Below are positions 14,107 to 23,699 of a stretch of DNA of 64,000 nt, one piece after another. Within the stretch, counting starts at the first letter, position 1. Each line of letters opens with the position of its first letter. Under the pieces are notes generated by a model, which was not told the origin of the DNA, made no database searches, and saw nothing but the letters and a program-made list of their open reading frames with translations. The DNA is from Desulfomonilaceae bacterium (lineage in GTDB: Bacteria; Desulfobacterota; Desulfomonilia; Desulfomonilales; Desulfomonilaceae), in contig JBAZSD010000003.1 of assembly GCA_041662605.1 (NCBI GenBank), forward strand, positions 124,001 to 188,000, written 5' to 3'. The position numbers and the translations under genes were made by a program.

Positions 14107-15864
14107 TTGCCGACCCTTTTTTCTAGACGCAACAGCGGCGCATCGCCGAATTGTGAACAACTACGGAAAATAAGTAGGTTATCTGAATTGTCTAACGTTT
14201 CAGGCAATATCGAAGTGGCGATAGATTCGAGAGTGAAAAATTATTCTGAACTCAAGGACTTGTTGGATCGTACATCGATGTTGTTATTTTGCTTCGAGTG
14301 GAAAAAGAATCTATCGCACGATTTCCCGATCCTGATTTGCATATTGGGAGGAACCGGCGCCGGCAAAAGTGTGCTGTTCAACTCTCTCATTGAGGTTAAA
14401 GCAAGTAAGGTTGGGATAAAAAGGCCTTGTACAAGAGGAGCCGTAATCTGTTGTCCATCCAGGTTCGTAAATATTCTGACAGAGTTGATGGAAAGTCTGC
14501 AAATTGAGAACGAAATCGAAATCTTCCCGACCGAGAAAAATGAGTTTCGGCGTTTGGCGCTAGTAGATACCCCTGACTTTGACAGCATCGAAACAGACAA
14601 TCAAATCGTTTCAGATCGGTTTTTCGTGTTGTCGGACGTGGCGCTGTTTGTGGCCTCACAGGAAAAATACGCGGACATGGCCGGTCGTGACGTGATTCGT
14701 CGATCTTTTTCGTGGAAAAAAGAAATCAGGATTGTCCTTAACAAAGCGACTTCTGAAAGCGCATTTCTCGATTTTCAAAAAAGCCTCAATGAAGAGTTTG
14801 GTCCTGTTTCTCTGATACGCATTGACAGGGAGATCGGAGCGCCTGAAATATTGGAAAATCCCACTGGCAGAGAAGCCCTTATCTCGCTGCTCCCAAATTT
14901 TCGAAGTGAGGAATATTTGATTCAACTTCGAGAAGCCGAGCAAAATCGACTGCGTGTGCAGACAATTCAAAGTCTGGATCTAGTATTGGCCACCGCTCAA
15001 GGCCTTACCGAACGGGTTGACATCGTAGTGGGAAAGGTAAACTCCGCACTAGAGGAAGTTTCCCGGGAAATGGAATTGAGATTGAATCTTTCGACGCCTA
15101 GAGACATTGAACAAAAGATTCAAGCCAGGCTGGAAAAACTATTGCGGAAGTATGACATTTTGTATGGTCCTAGAACAGCCATTAAGAGGGTTGTCAGGAA
15201 CCTTGCAGGAACCCTTGGACGGGGCATTTTCTCGCCTTGGACTGATTCCGATAGTTCTTCCTTGCATGACAGAATTCCAGTGGAACTCTTTGAAGAACGG
15301 GATTATTCCAACGTTCCATTGCAGCTTGAGGCTTCAATTGCAAAGTTTAATCTCAAGGTCGCTGAGTTTCTGTCGGATCAGGACGATCTATTTGATTTCA
15401 GGCGCGTAGCCCTGGAATCATGTTCCAGATTTTCATCTGAACAGATCCGGAACCTATATGAAGAATCGTTCCCCAACGTTGAGCAGTTGCTCGAAGCAGA
15501 ATTCGAAAAGTTCAAGCAGGGCCTTTCCACCATAGATGAGATCAAATTGTACGGTTCATATTCACTATGGGCCCTATTTTTGATCACAGCGGAGGTAGCC
15601 ATTGGAGGTGGACTTACTTTACTTGACATGGTGTTGAATACCGCCATTGGGCCGTTTATTCCCAAGTGGTTGCTGAAGCTCAAGATAGTTGACATATTGA
15701 GAGAAATAGGTGAGCGAATTGATCACCAACGTAGTGAAGCAGTTCAGGAAATTTTGAGGCGTCAAGCGGAAAATTACGTTCTTACGTTTTTGAAACTTGC
15801 GCCCGAGACGGGATCCGTTAGCCGGATTATAACAATTAGAAACGATTTGCTGATTGTAAGTTAG
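14107..15864 (+). CDS. Dynamin-like/GTPase-domain protein with C-terminal hydrophobic segment
   Basis: A large P-loop GTPase (up to 585 aa). Motifs: G1 GGTGAGKS at residues 81-88; a threonine in KRPCTRGAV that could be G2; G3 LVDTPDFDS; and G4 as LNKATS. The middle is helical (AQGLTERVDIVVGKVNSALEEVSREMEL onward). Near residues 480-525 there is a hydrophobic hairpin (LWALFLITAEVAIGGGLTLLDMVL) followed by an amphipathic helix. The layout suggests a membrane-associated dynamin-superfamily GTPase, perhaps in membrane remodelling; this is inference. The frame opens at TTG 14107 without a clear ribosome site, so the start may lie further in. Confidence 0.75.
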   Translation: MPTLFSRRNSGASPNCEQLRKISRLSELSNVSGNIEVAIDSRVKNYSELKDLLDRTSMLLFCFEWKKNLSHDFPILICILGGTGAGKSVLFNSLIEVKASKVGIKRPCTRGAVICCPSRFVNILTELMESLQIENEIEIFPTEKNEFRRLALVDTPDFDSIETDNQIVSDRFFVLSDVALFVASQEKYADMAGRDVIRRSFSWKKEIRIVLNKATSESAFLDFQKSLNEEFGPVSLIRIDREIGAPEILENPTGREALISLLPNFRSEEYLIQLREAEQNRLRVQTIQSLDLVLATAQGLTERVDIVVGKVNSALEEVSREMELRLNLSTPRDIEQKIQARLEKLLRKYDILYGPRTAIKRVVRNLAGTLGRGIFSPWTDSDSSSLHDRIPVELFEERDYSNVPLQLEASIAKFNLKVAEFLSDQDDLFDFRRVALESCSRFSSEQIRNLYEESFPNVEQLLEAEFEKFKQGLSTIDEIKLYGSYSLWALFLITAEVAIGGGLTLLDMVLNTAIGPFIPKWLLKLKIVDILREIGERIDHQRSEAVQEILRRQAENYVLTFLKLAPETGSVSRIITIRNDLLIVS

Positions 15865-16008
15865 TACATTCGCCTGGCTTTTGATCTGTATCCCGTTCAA
15901 TCAAGCAACATCTCAGGAAACGAATCTCGCGGATCTTTGTCTCCAATTGGTATTGGCCACGAAAGATTTCGTCCCAACCTCATTGATATTACCTGAAAGG
16001 GAAAAATA

Positions 16009-18675
16009 ATGAATTCTACTTCGAAGTTCTTCTCATTTATTCTATTTTTTACTGGTATTTTTTTTCTAACATTTCATGCTGAAAATGTTTGCGCAAAGGA
16101 GGGAAAGTTGACGCGTCACAGACTGCCTAATGGTTTGGAGGTCCTGATTCAAGAGGATCATGCCAAGAAAGTAGCTACCGCTCAGTTGTGGGTTATGGTT
16201 GGTAGCGCTGATGAAGAGTCTTCAGAAAGAGGGATTAGCCACCTTATTGAACACATGGCCTTCAAGGGAACTGCAAAGAGGGGGCTGGGACAGATTGCGT
16301 CGGAAGTTGAAGCTCTCGGAGGGGAAATAAACGCGTATACCAGTTGGGATGAAACAGTATTCCACATCACCGGTCCTTCGAGCGCAATGTCTCAATCCTT
16401 GGATATCCTCACAGACGCCGTGCTTCATCCATCAATTGATCAGGGGGAATTGCAAAAGGAAAAACAGGTGGTGCTTGAGGAGATACTGGAATCTGCTGAG
16501 AGACCCGAACGGAAGTCATCACAACTTCTGTTTGACACCGCCTATGTAGCTAGCCCCTACAAATTTCCGGTGATCGGTTACAAGGATATAGTCGAAAAAT
16601 TGTCTCGAGACGACATATTGGCCTTCCGCAAGAAATGGTACGTGCCGGAAAACATGTTTCTGCTAGTTGTCGGAGATGTGAATACTTCTGAGGTCCTCAA
16701 AGAAGTTGAAAAGCTTACCGCTGAATTGAAACCGGTCGGTTTTTTTAGGCCACCAAGGCCTTCGGAACCAAAACAGCAAGATATAAGAACAGCGTTTGTG
16801 GCGGATGACAATTCACGTGAGACGAGATTAAACATCGCGTTCCATATTCCTGGGGCCATGTCTATTGATGTCAACGCCCTCGATTTAACAGCCGACATTC
16901 TTGGAGGACGTGACAGCTCCAGGATGATCAAGATCTTGAAAAAGGACAAAGGGCTTGTCCACTCAATTTCGGTTAGTTCGCTCACCCCTAAAGATCCCGG
17001 GTTAATGATAGTTTCCGCAACCTTAGACTTTAAGAATTTAGAGGCCGCAACGCGGGGAATTTTCGAAGAAATCAAGAGAATTTCCGCGGAGCCTCCTTCG
17101 GCGCAAGAACTTGAAAGAGCTAAAACGCATATCGAATCGCAACATGTTTATTCAATGGAGACGGTTCAGGGGACGGCCAGAAACATTGGTTCATGCATGG
17201 CGGATAACGATGATCCGAATTACGAAGACAAGTATCTGATCTTGAACAATGCTGTCACCGGTCCCGAAATATCCAAAGCGGCGAAAACTTACATGGACGC
17301 GTCAGATGCCACTGTGTCGGTTTTAGCTCCTGGTGACCCAGCGGCAAAAGCTTTTAATATGGATAGTCTTTCGCAAGTGGTAAAGTCCTTTGGCGCTGCC
17401 TCGAGAACTCTCTCGAAGAAACAGGCTTCAGCGCCTGAAACGGTTTCGACCACTCTTAAGAATGGCGCCAGAGTGATAATTACTCCGGATGACGCAAATC
17501 CTGTTGTCTCGATCAAGGTAGCTCACTTGGGCGGTAAGAGGTATGAAACAAAAGAAACTGAAGGTATTATGAATTTTATGGCCCAGACCTTGACCAAAGG
17601 CGCAGGAAATCTCTCGGAGGTTGAAATCGCCAAAAAAATCGAAAACATCGGAGGGAGGTTGTCTGGGTTTTCAGGTTATGATTCATTTGGACTTTCTACC
17701 ACAGTGTTGAGCCGACACGTCGAAGAAGCTATGAAACTGACGGCACTGGTCTGCAAGGATCCGACATTCCCCCAGGACAAAGTCGAAAGGGAAAGACAAC
17801 TGATCCTAAACCGGATCAAAACGGAACCGGACAGACCTGTTCAGTATGCCATTACGTGTTTGAACAAAGAGGTTTTTAAACATCACCCCTATGGCTTCGA
17901 CAGAGAAGGGACATTGGCCACTGTAGCAAAGATCACCAAAGATGATTTGGCTAATTGTTACCGCAAGTACTCGGACCCTGCCAATTCTGTTATTTCAATA
18001 GTAGGTTCCATAGAACCTGATAGAGCGCTTGCCCTGCTGGAAAAATATTTTGGGGACATTCCGGCTTCATCGTTCCAGCCTCCGAAAGTTCCGGCGGAAA
18101 CACCTATTGAACAGCCAAGACAGGAAACCATACGAATTCCTAGGGCGAAGTCTCACGTAGCTCTGGGGTATCATGCTGTGAGCCTCTCTGACCCGGACAG
18201 ATATCCTCTTGAGGTCCTTAATAATCTCCTTTCCGGTCAAGGGGGACGTCTGTTCCTGGAACTTAGAGACAAAGAATCTCTAGCGTATGTCGTAACCTCG
18301 TTCTTTAGACCTACTCTGGATCCGGGCTTATTCGGCTTTTACATTGCATGCGATGTTCCAAAGACTGAAAAAGCGCTGGCCGGGTTGTCCAACCAGATAG
18401 AAAAAGTGAGGTCAAATCCTGTTTCTCCGCAGGAACTTCAAAGGTCCGTTAACAACCTGATAGGTAACCATGAAATCGCCCTCCAGAGCACGTGGGCCAG
18501 AGCGGAGGATCATGCCCTAAATACTCTTTACGGTCTGGGCTGGAACTATGAAGACAAGTATGTCAAGAAGATTTCGGAAGTGAAAACGGAAGATGTTTTG
18601 AGAGTGGCTCGTAAGTATCTAGACCCCAAGAAACAGGCTCTCCTTAAGATTTTACCCGAAAACGACGACAAATAG
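16009..18675 (+). CDS. Exported M16-family zinc peptidase, two-domain
   Basis: An 888-residue insulinase/PqqL-type protease. An N-terminal signal peptide (hydrophobic residues about 7-22, cleavage likely near VCA) sends it to the periplasm. The first half has the inverted zinc motif HLIEH (78-82) and the downstream glutamate region EKQVVLEEILES. The second M16 half (from about residue 480) lacks the motif (NFMAQTL in its place), as is usual for the non-catalytic half. The ATG at 16009 has GAAAGGG upstream. Probable role: degradation of periplasmic peptides. It is flanked upstream by the dynamin-like gene and downstream by hflX, with a hairpin after its stop. Confidence 0.93.
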   Translation: MNSTSKFFSFILFFTGIFFLTFHAENVCAKEGKLTRHRLPNGLEVLIQEDHAKKVATAQLWVMVGSADEESSERGISHLIEHMAFKGTAKRGLGQIASEVEALGGEINAYTSWDETVFHITGPSSAMSQSLDILTDAVLHPSIDQGELQKEKQVVLEEILESAERPERKSSQLLFDTAYVASPYKFPVIGYKDIVEKLSRDDILAFRKKWYVPENMFLLVVGDVNTSEVLKEVEKLTAELKPVGFFRPPRPSEPKQQDIRTAFVADDNSRETRLNIAFHIPGAMSIDVNALDLTADILGGRDSSRMIKILKKDKGLVHSISVSSLTPKDPGLMIVSATLDFKNLEAATRGIFEEIKRISAEPPSAQELERAKTHIESQHVYSMETVQGTARNIGSCMADNDDPNYEDKYLILNNAVTGPEISKAAKTYMDASDATVSVLAPGDPAAKAFNMDSLSQVVKSFGAASRTLSKKQASAPETVSTTLKNGARVIITPDDANPVVSIKVAHLGGKRYETKETEGIMNFMAQTLTKGAGNLSEVEIAKKIENIGGRLSGFSGYDSFGLSTTVLSRHVEEAMKLTALVCKDPTFPQDKVERERQLILNRIKTEPDRPVQYAITCLNKEVFKHHPYGFDREGTLATVAKITKDDLANCYRKYSDPANSVISIVGSIEPDRALALLEKYFGDIPASSFQPPKVPAETPIEQPRQETIRIPRAKSHVALGYHAVSLSDPDRYPLEVLNNLLSGQGGRLFLELRDKESLAYVVTSFFRPTLDPGLFGFYIACDVPKTEKALAGLSNQIEKVRSNPVSPQELQRSVNNLIGNHEIALQSTWARAEDHALNTLYGLGWNYEDKYVKKISEVKTEDVLRVARKYLDPKKQALLKILPENDDK

Positions 18676-18694
18676 ATCCCTCCACACTTTTCCT

Positions 18695-18719
18695 GGACGC
18701 CCGGTTTTGCCGGGTGTCC
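18695..18719 (+). terminator. Hairpin after the M16 peptidase gene
   Basis: A 10-bp stem GGACGCCCGG/CCGGGTGTCC (one G-U pair) with a 5-nt loop, 20 nt after the stop codon. It lacks a strong T-run, so it may be a weak terminator or an RNA 3' stabiliser. Confidence 0.5.
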
Positions 18720-18833
18720 TATCACTTTCAGCTCTGTGTTGAAAGAAAGTTCAGTTGTGAAAATATTGGACTTTTCTGATCACAAGAATTTTGTAACTTC
18801 ATTCTAAGATAGTTGGTAAGACGGAGGAATTTT

Positions 18834-20528
18834 TTGAGTTTTATTTCAGGTTCAACATCGGGCCTAAAGCATTCTCAAATTGCCAGAATCGAAAAATTCG
18901 CCACCCGCCGTGTACCGGCAAATGTGGTAATAACTCATGAACTTGCAAGAAGCTTAACAGAGCTTTCATTAGAAGTTAACCGTCAACTCGGTTTACTAAT
19001 CGACCGCAAGGGACTGATTCAAAGCATTCTGATAGGAGACGCCAAGTCAATTTTCATCCCAAAATTGACCGGGTGGCGTGTAGGAGGAGGAAGACTAAGA
19101 GGGTTGCGACTCATCCACACCCACCTAAAGGATGAGTCCCTATCCCAGGAAGATCTTACAGATTTGGCTCTTCTAAGATTGGACATCTTGGCGGCCGTGG
19201 GGGTTGACAGCAACGGACTCCCAACTCTAATAAGGATCGCTTATCTATTGCCTCCCAATCCGAACAATCAAGTGTGGGGGTTTCTCGAGACCCAAGCGAT
19301 CTCGCAACTGGATCTCGACTTTCTGGCATTCGTGAAATCGCTGGAAGACGAAATATACCGAACAGTAGGCTCCCAATTGGTTGGATCCAAGAATGAACGA
19401 GCGTATCTAGTAGGCAAAATCGATAGAAGCGGATGGGAAGCGGAGGAATCGTTGGACGAGCTGAATGAACTGGTCATTTCTTGCGGGCTGGATGTTGTCG
19501 GTTCCTCCACTCAACAGAGGAGTTCCGCTGACTATCATTATGTAGTGGGCAAAGGGAAACTCCGGGAAATAATTATCGACGCTTTGCAGAAGGGAGCCGA
19601 CGCTCTGGTCTTTGACACTGAACTGAGCGCCGCGCAGGTTAAGGCGGTTTCAGAATTCACGGAAATCAAGGTTCTCGACAGATCTCAAATCATTTTGGAT
19701 ATTTTTGCCCAGAGGGCAAAATCAAGTGAAGGTAAGCTTCAAGTTGAACTTGCCCAGCTTAAATACGCTCTGCCTAAACTCAGCGAAAAGGATGACGCGT
19801 TGTCGCGACTCACAGGAGGTATCGGCGGGCGAGGCCCTGGTGAGACAAAGCTCGAAATTAATAGAAGGAGAATCCATACCCGGATAGGTTTTCTGGAGCG
19901 TCAAATTCAGCAAATAGGCAAGGCGAGAGCGCTTAGACGAAGTCTCCGCGCCAAGAGAACGGTTCCCATAATCTCAATCGTGGGGTACACAAACGCAGGC
20001 AAGTCGACCCTCTTGAACAACTTGACTAAGTCCACGGTTCTCGCGGAAAATAAACTGTTCGCCACCTTGGATCCGACGAGCCGAAGGCTCAGATTTCCAC
20101 GGGAGACCGAAGTTATTATTACTGATACGGTCGGGTTCATCAAAGACCTGCCTGAGACTTTGCTTAAAGCCTTTGCAGCCACTCTGGATGAATTAGCGGA
20201 CGCCTATCTGCTATTGCATGTTGTTGATAGTTCAAATTCTCAGCTTGAAAAACAACTCGAAGCGGTTGAGAACCTGCTTCTTAGACTGAATCTTTCTGAC
20301 AAACCTATTATTCGAGTTTTTAACAAGATAGATCTGGTTGATGAAGAAACCATTGAGAATTTATGCGCACGATATGATGGAGTAGCCGTATCAGCCTTAA
20401 CTTCCAAAACATTTGTTCCTCTGATTAAGCGAATGGAAGATGAAATCTTGAAAGTAATTGACTCCAGGTTCACTGAACATATTAATGATAAATCCAACAT
20501 CCGGAGTCTTGGCTATGAAACCCGTTGA
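18834..20528 (+). CDS. hflX: GTPase HflX
   Basis: A ribosome-associated GTPase that splits or rescues stalled ribosomes. The 564 residues include a long N-terminal extension (about 190 residues) before the HflX domain. The HflX domain has VVGKGKLREI, VFDTELSAAQVKAV, VLDRSQIILDIFAQRA, and GGIGGRGPGETKLEINRR. The G domain follows: G1 GYTNAGKST, LFATLDPTSR, DTVGFIKDLP and NKIDL. The TTG at 18834 is chosen because GGAGG lies 7 nt upstream; an earlier in-frame TTG at 18813 has no such site. The following membrane-protein gene overlaps its last 14 nt. Confidence 0.95.
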   Translation: MSFISGSTSGLKHSQIARIEKFATRRVPANVVITHELARSLTELSLEVNRQLGLLIDRKGLIQSILIGDAKSIFIPKLTGWRVGGGRLRGLRLIHTHLKDESLSQEDLTDLALLRLDILAAVGVDSNGLPTLIRIAYLLPPNPNNQVWGFLETQAISQLDLDFLAFVKSLEDEIYRTVGSQLVGSKNERAYLVGKIDRSGWEAEESLDELNELVISCGLDVVGSSTQQRSSADYHYVVGKGKLREIIIDALQKGADALVFDTELSAAQVKAVSEFTEIKVLDRSQIILDIFAQRAKSSEGKLQVELAQLKYALPKLSEKDDALSRLTGGIGGRGPGETKLEINRRRIHTRIGFLERQIQQIGKARALRRSLRAKRTVPIISIVGYTNAGKSTLLNNLTKSTVLAENKLFATLDPTSRRLRFPRETEVIITDTVGFIKDLPETLLKAFAATLDELADAYLLLHVVDSSNSQLEKQLEAVENLLLRLNLSDKPIIRVFNKIDLVDEETIENLCARYDGVAVSALTSKTFVPLIKRMEDEILKVIDSRFTEHINDKSNIRSLGYETR

Positions 20529-21237
20529 TGAGCGTGACAAAACGCAATTGAGACTGGCCGTAGGAGTTTTGATCGCTCTGCTAACTCTAGTGATTGTTCT
20601 TTTATTCTCAGGCCGATTGGGGCCTCTCTGGGCTTATCTCCTCAACATATTTAAGAGCAAAGAAGCGCTTCGGGATTTTGTAGAAAGCTGGGGAAAGGCT
20701 GCCCCCCTGGCGTTTATTTTCATCCAGGCCTTGCAGGTGGTGGTGGCTCCAATTCCCGGTGAACTTACCGGAGCGGTGGGTGGTTTTATTTTTGGCGCGT
20801 GGCCTAATGTGGTTTATTCGACTATTGGACTGACTATTGGATCGATGGGAGCTTTCATTGCAGCCCGAATAATTGGGATGCCGTTGGTCAGATATTTCGT
20901 CAGCGAAAATCACCTCAAAAGATTTCATTTTTTGACCGAGCGCAAGGGCGCCATTTTAGCATTCGCCTTCTTCGCTATTCCCGGATTCCCGAAGGATATC
21001 CTGTCTTACATCCTTGGAATGAGTCCTATGTGCTTAGGATCATTTTTCTGGGTCAGCACTCTTGGCAGAATCCCCGGCACAATAATGCTCAGCCTGGGCG
21101 GTTCTGCCATTTACGATCAAAATTGGGCGCTGCTTTTCATCTTGACGGTATTATGCGTTCTGTCTTTTGTAATAATATTTTTTCAACGTGATAGAATTGA
21201 GAAATGGGCAAGACATCGACATCATAAGAAATTGTGA
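20515..21237 (+). CDS. VTT-domain (TVP38/TMEM64, DedA-like) membrane protein
   Basis: An integral membrane protein of 240 residues with about six hydrophobic segments. It has the VTT signature region: PIPGELTGAVGGFIFG followed by GSMGAFIAARIIG, and later FAIPGFPKDILSYILGMSPM and LGRIPGTIMLSLGG. Members of this superfamily include lipid scramblases or carriers; the specific substrate is unknown. The ATG at 20515 with GGAG 8 nt upstream overlaps hflX by 14 nt, so the two genes are one transcription unit. Confidence 0.87.
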   Translation: MKPVDERDKTQLRLAVGVLIALLTLVIVLLFSGRLGPLWAYLLNIFKSKEALRDFVESWGKAAPLAFIFIQALQVVVAPIPGELTGAVGGFIFGAWPNVVYSTIGLTIGSMGAFIAARIIGMPLVRYFVSENHLKRFHFLTERKGAILAFAFFAIPGFPKDILSYILGMSPMCLGSFFWVSTLGRIPGTIMLSLGGSAIYDQNWALLFILTVLCVLSFVIIFFQRDRIEKWARHRHHKKL

Positions 21238-21304
21238 ATTGTCAATAATTTGGTTAACCCTTAGACGCATCTTGTGGCGCCTTTGATTTTTTTTGGGAGG
21301 ATTT

Positions 21305-21742
21305 ATGGTTGACGAGGCCAAATCAGATGATTTTGAAAGAACTCGTGACCAGGTTTTCAGCTCCTTTGTTCAACAGTTCTCGATCATGAACAACAGCAGG
21401 AACATCTTTCCCAAGAAATGCAGAACATGCGGCAAAGAATATGAAAGCCTATATCAATACTTGTGCGATACAGAGGCAAAAGCCCAGTCTATGGAGGACG
21501 CAGGCGAAATCATGGGAAAATCATCGACCATGATTTATCGGAACTGTTCTTGTGGCAATACCCTCGTAGTCACGGTTACAGATCAGATTTTGCCTACGAT
21601 TTCCGACTTCTGGAGAGCGTTAAGGCAGATGGCCGAAATCCAAGGAAAACCGCTTAAAGAGGTCGTGGCTTTGTTTGTGGAAGAGTGGGAACGTCAAATT
21701 CACAAACAATACAACTGCCTGGAGGGACGCAGACGTTTTTAA
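21305..21742 (+). CDS. Small protein with Cys-rich (zinc-ribbon-like) motif
   Basis: Function unknown, 145 residues. It contains a possible treble-clef or zinc ribbon: CRTCGKEY near residue 37 and NCSCGNTLVV about 45 residues later, with one further Cys between. The C-terminal part is predicted helical (DFWRALRQMAEIQGKPLKEVVALFVEEWERQI). The ATG at 21305 has a strong GGGAGG 6 nt upstream. No membrane segments. It lies between the VTT protein and a HAD phosphatase on the same strand. Confidence 0.72.
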   Translation: MVDEAKSDDFERTRDQVFSSFVQQFSIMNNSRNIFPKKCRTCGKEYESLYQYLCDTEAKAQSMEDAGEIMGKSSTMIYRNCSCGNTLVVTVTDQILPTISDFWRALRQMAEIQGKPLKEVVALFVEEWERQIHKQYNCLEGRRRF

Positions 21743-21789
21743 AATCTGGAACAGGTCCATTCGACATAACAATATCTTACGGGTAATGC

Positions 21790-22422
21790 ATGGTAATCAC
21801 AGATGTAATTTTTGATTTAGGCAATGTTCTGGTTCCTTTTGATTGGAAAATTGCTGTCAAACGTCTCCTGAAGTATCTCCCCGCTGAAATTGCCGAAGAT
21901 GCCACCCGAGATCCCAGAACGCTTGGAAAAGCAATCAATGATCTTGTTGATAAACTGGAAATTGGAGCCATAAGTTTTGAGGAATTTCACAGGCTTGTGG
22001 CCTTTAGGATAGGATTGACGGCTGATCTGAACGAATTTCAAAGAATTTGGAGTCAGATATTCACACTTGACCAGCAGATGACTCGTTTAGGGAAGTCTCT
22101 CACAAACCGATATGGCGTGTGGCTGGCATCTAACACCGATGAAGTCCATTACGAATATATAACTCGAAATTTTCCAGAAATTCTTTTTTACAAAAAAGCG
22201 GCGCTATCCTACCAAATGGGGACAAGAAAGCCGGAAATAGAATATTTTACCAAGTCGATCGAGTTGTTCGGAATTCAACCGGATCACGCTGTTTTTGTGG
22301 ATGATCTCGTCGAAAATGTTGTGGCCGCGAGAAAAATAGGGATAGTCGGATTACAATTTATGAATTATTCAACGCTTGTATATGAGCTAACCCGAACAGG
22401 GGTCGATGTACCATCAGTCTGA
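21790..22422 (+). CDS. HAD-superfamily phosphatase (YihX-like)
   Basis: A 210-residue haloacid dehalogenase-fold hydrolase. Motif I is VIFDLGNVLVPFDW (nucleophile Asp near residue 9, with the general acid position replaced by Asn, as in YihX-type sugar phosphatases). Motif II is LASNT, motif III the Lys in YQMGTRKPE, and motif IV VFVDDLVENV. The alpha-helical cap lies between motifs I and II. Substrate unknown; glucose-1-phosphate-like sugar phosphates are known for YihX. It precedes argJ by 13 nt, so the two are probably cotranscribed. Confidence 0.87.
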   Translation: MVITDVIFDLGNVLVPFDWKIAVKRLLKYLPAEIAEDATRDPRTLGKAINDLVDKLEIGAISFEEFHRLVAFRIGLTADLNEFQRIWSQIFTLDQQMTRLGKSLTNRYGVWLASNTDEVHYEYITRNFPEILFYKKAALSYQMGTRKPEIEYFTKSIELFGIQPDHAVFVDDLVENVVAARKIGIVGLQFMNYSTLVYELTRTGVDVPSV

Positions 22423-22435
22423 AGGAGCCAGATAG

Positions 22436-23638
22436 TTGAACGATCAAGAATTTCTAATTGATGGATTCAAATTTGCAGCAGTCAGCGCCGGCGTTAAGAA
22501 AGCGGATTCCGACCGCCTGGATTTCGCTTTGATATCATCCGAGACCCCCGCTGTAACAGTGGGAGTCACCACAACAAATCTGGTTTGCGCCGCGCCGGTT
22601 ACACTGACTCGCGACAGACTTCAGGCCGGCTTCTCCCAGGCGATACTCATGAATTCGGGAAACGCTAACGCCTATACTGGTGAAGCGGGAATCTCAGACG
22701 CGCAATCTCTTGCCTCAATTCTAGCTGAGAGATTAGGTGTCCGGGCGGACCTCATAATTCCGATGTCTACCGGCGTAATTGGTCAGCGCCTTCCTGTCGA
22801 TCGTATGGCGCCCCGGATTCCTCAGTTAGTTAGTTCTTTGGATAAGTCGAGCTTTTTAAAAGTGGCTTCGGCCATAATGACAACCGATACTGTTTTAAAA
22901 ACCTCGATTTGCGAAAAGACTCTGAGCAATGGTCCCCTGAAAATTCTTGGGATGGCTAAGGGAGCGGGAATGATTGCGCCAAACATGGCTACCATGCTCG
23001 CTGTGATCCTTGTTGATGTGCGAATCGAGAGGACTTATCTCCACGAAGTTTTTTCTAGAATTAATAATGTCACGTTCAACAGAGTTACAGTGGATGGGGA
23101 CACAAGCACAAACGACACAGCCGTGGTTTTATCAGGTGGCTCGAATAGATCCAGGGTCCTGTTGGACAACATGTCGGATCGGACAATATTTTATGATGCC
23201 CTGTTTGAGGTTTGCTCTTCTTTAGCCAAGCAAATTGTCAGGGATGGAGAAGGCGCCTCAAAATTAGTGGAAATAAAGGTCTTGGGGGCTCCAGACGAGC
23301 CCTCGGCGGTCAAAGTGTCCAGGCGGATAGCTGAATCGCCCCTGGTAAAAACCGCCTTTCACGGTGAAGATCCGAATTGGGGTAGAATCGTATGCGCAGC
23401 CGGGTCTGCAGGCGTTTCATTCGACCCCTCGAATATAGATCTTTGGATAGGCTCTGTACAGATTGTAAAATCTGGGGTTCTCAAGTCGGATGACTGGGAA
23501 ATTCGCGCCAAACGAGTGATGGAAAACCCCGAATTTTCAGTTTTGATAGATTTGAAAGCTGGAACATCTGAGGCTTCCATTTTTACTTGCGATTTGTCAG
23601 CGGACTATGTTGGGATAAACGCTGATTACCGATCGTGA
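22436..23638 (+). CDS. argJ: Bifunctional glutamate N-acetyltransferase/ornithine acetyltransferase
   Basis: Recycles the acetyl group in arginine synthesis, making N-acetylglutamate and ornithine. The 400-residue precursor has the self-cleavage motif KGAGMIAPNMATMLA (cleavage before the Thr of ATML, near residue 186), MNSGNANAYTG, DGDTSTND and EDPNWGRI. The TTG at 22436 has AAGGAG upstream, and no ATG candidate is better. argC lies 13 kb away on the opposite strand, so the arginine genes are dispersed. The last residues DLSADYVGINADYRS match the family's C-terminus. Confidence 0.96.
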   Translation: MNDQEFLIDGFKFAAVSAGVKKADSDRLDFALISSETPAVTVGVTTTNLVCAAPVTLTRDRLQAGFSQAILMNSGNANAYTGEAGISDAQSLASILAERLGVRADLIIPMSTGVIGQRLPVDRMAPRIPQLVSSLDKSSFLKVASAIMTTDTVLKTSICEKTLSNGPLKILGMAKGAGMIAPNMATMLAVILVDVRIERTYLHEVFSRINNVTFNRVTVDGDTSTNDTAVVLSGGSNRSRVLLDNMSDRTIFYDALFEVCSSLAKQIVRDGEGASKLVEIKVLGAPDEPSAVKVSRRIAESPLVKTAFHGEDPNWGRIVCAAGSAGVSFDPSNIDLWIGSVQIVKSGVLKSDDWEIRAKRVMENPEFSVLIDLKAGTSEASIFTCDLSADYVGINADYRS

Positions 23639-23699
23639 AAATCGTAAGCCATATACTGGAAATAACTGGTTCTTATCTGAAATAGATGGGTGAGAATTT

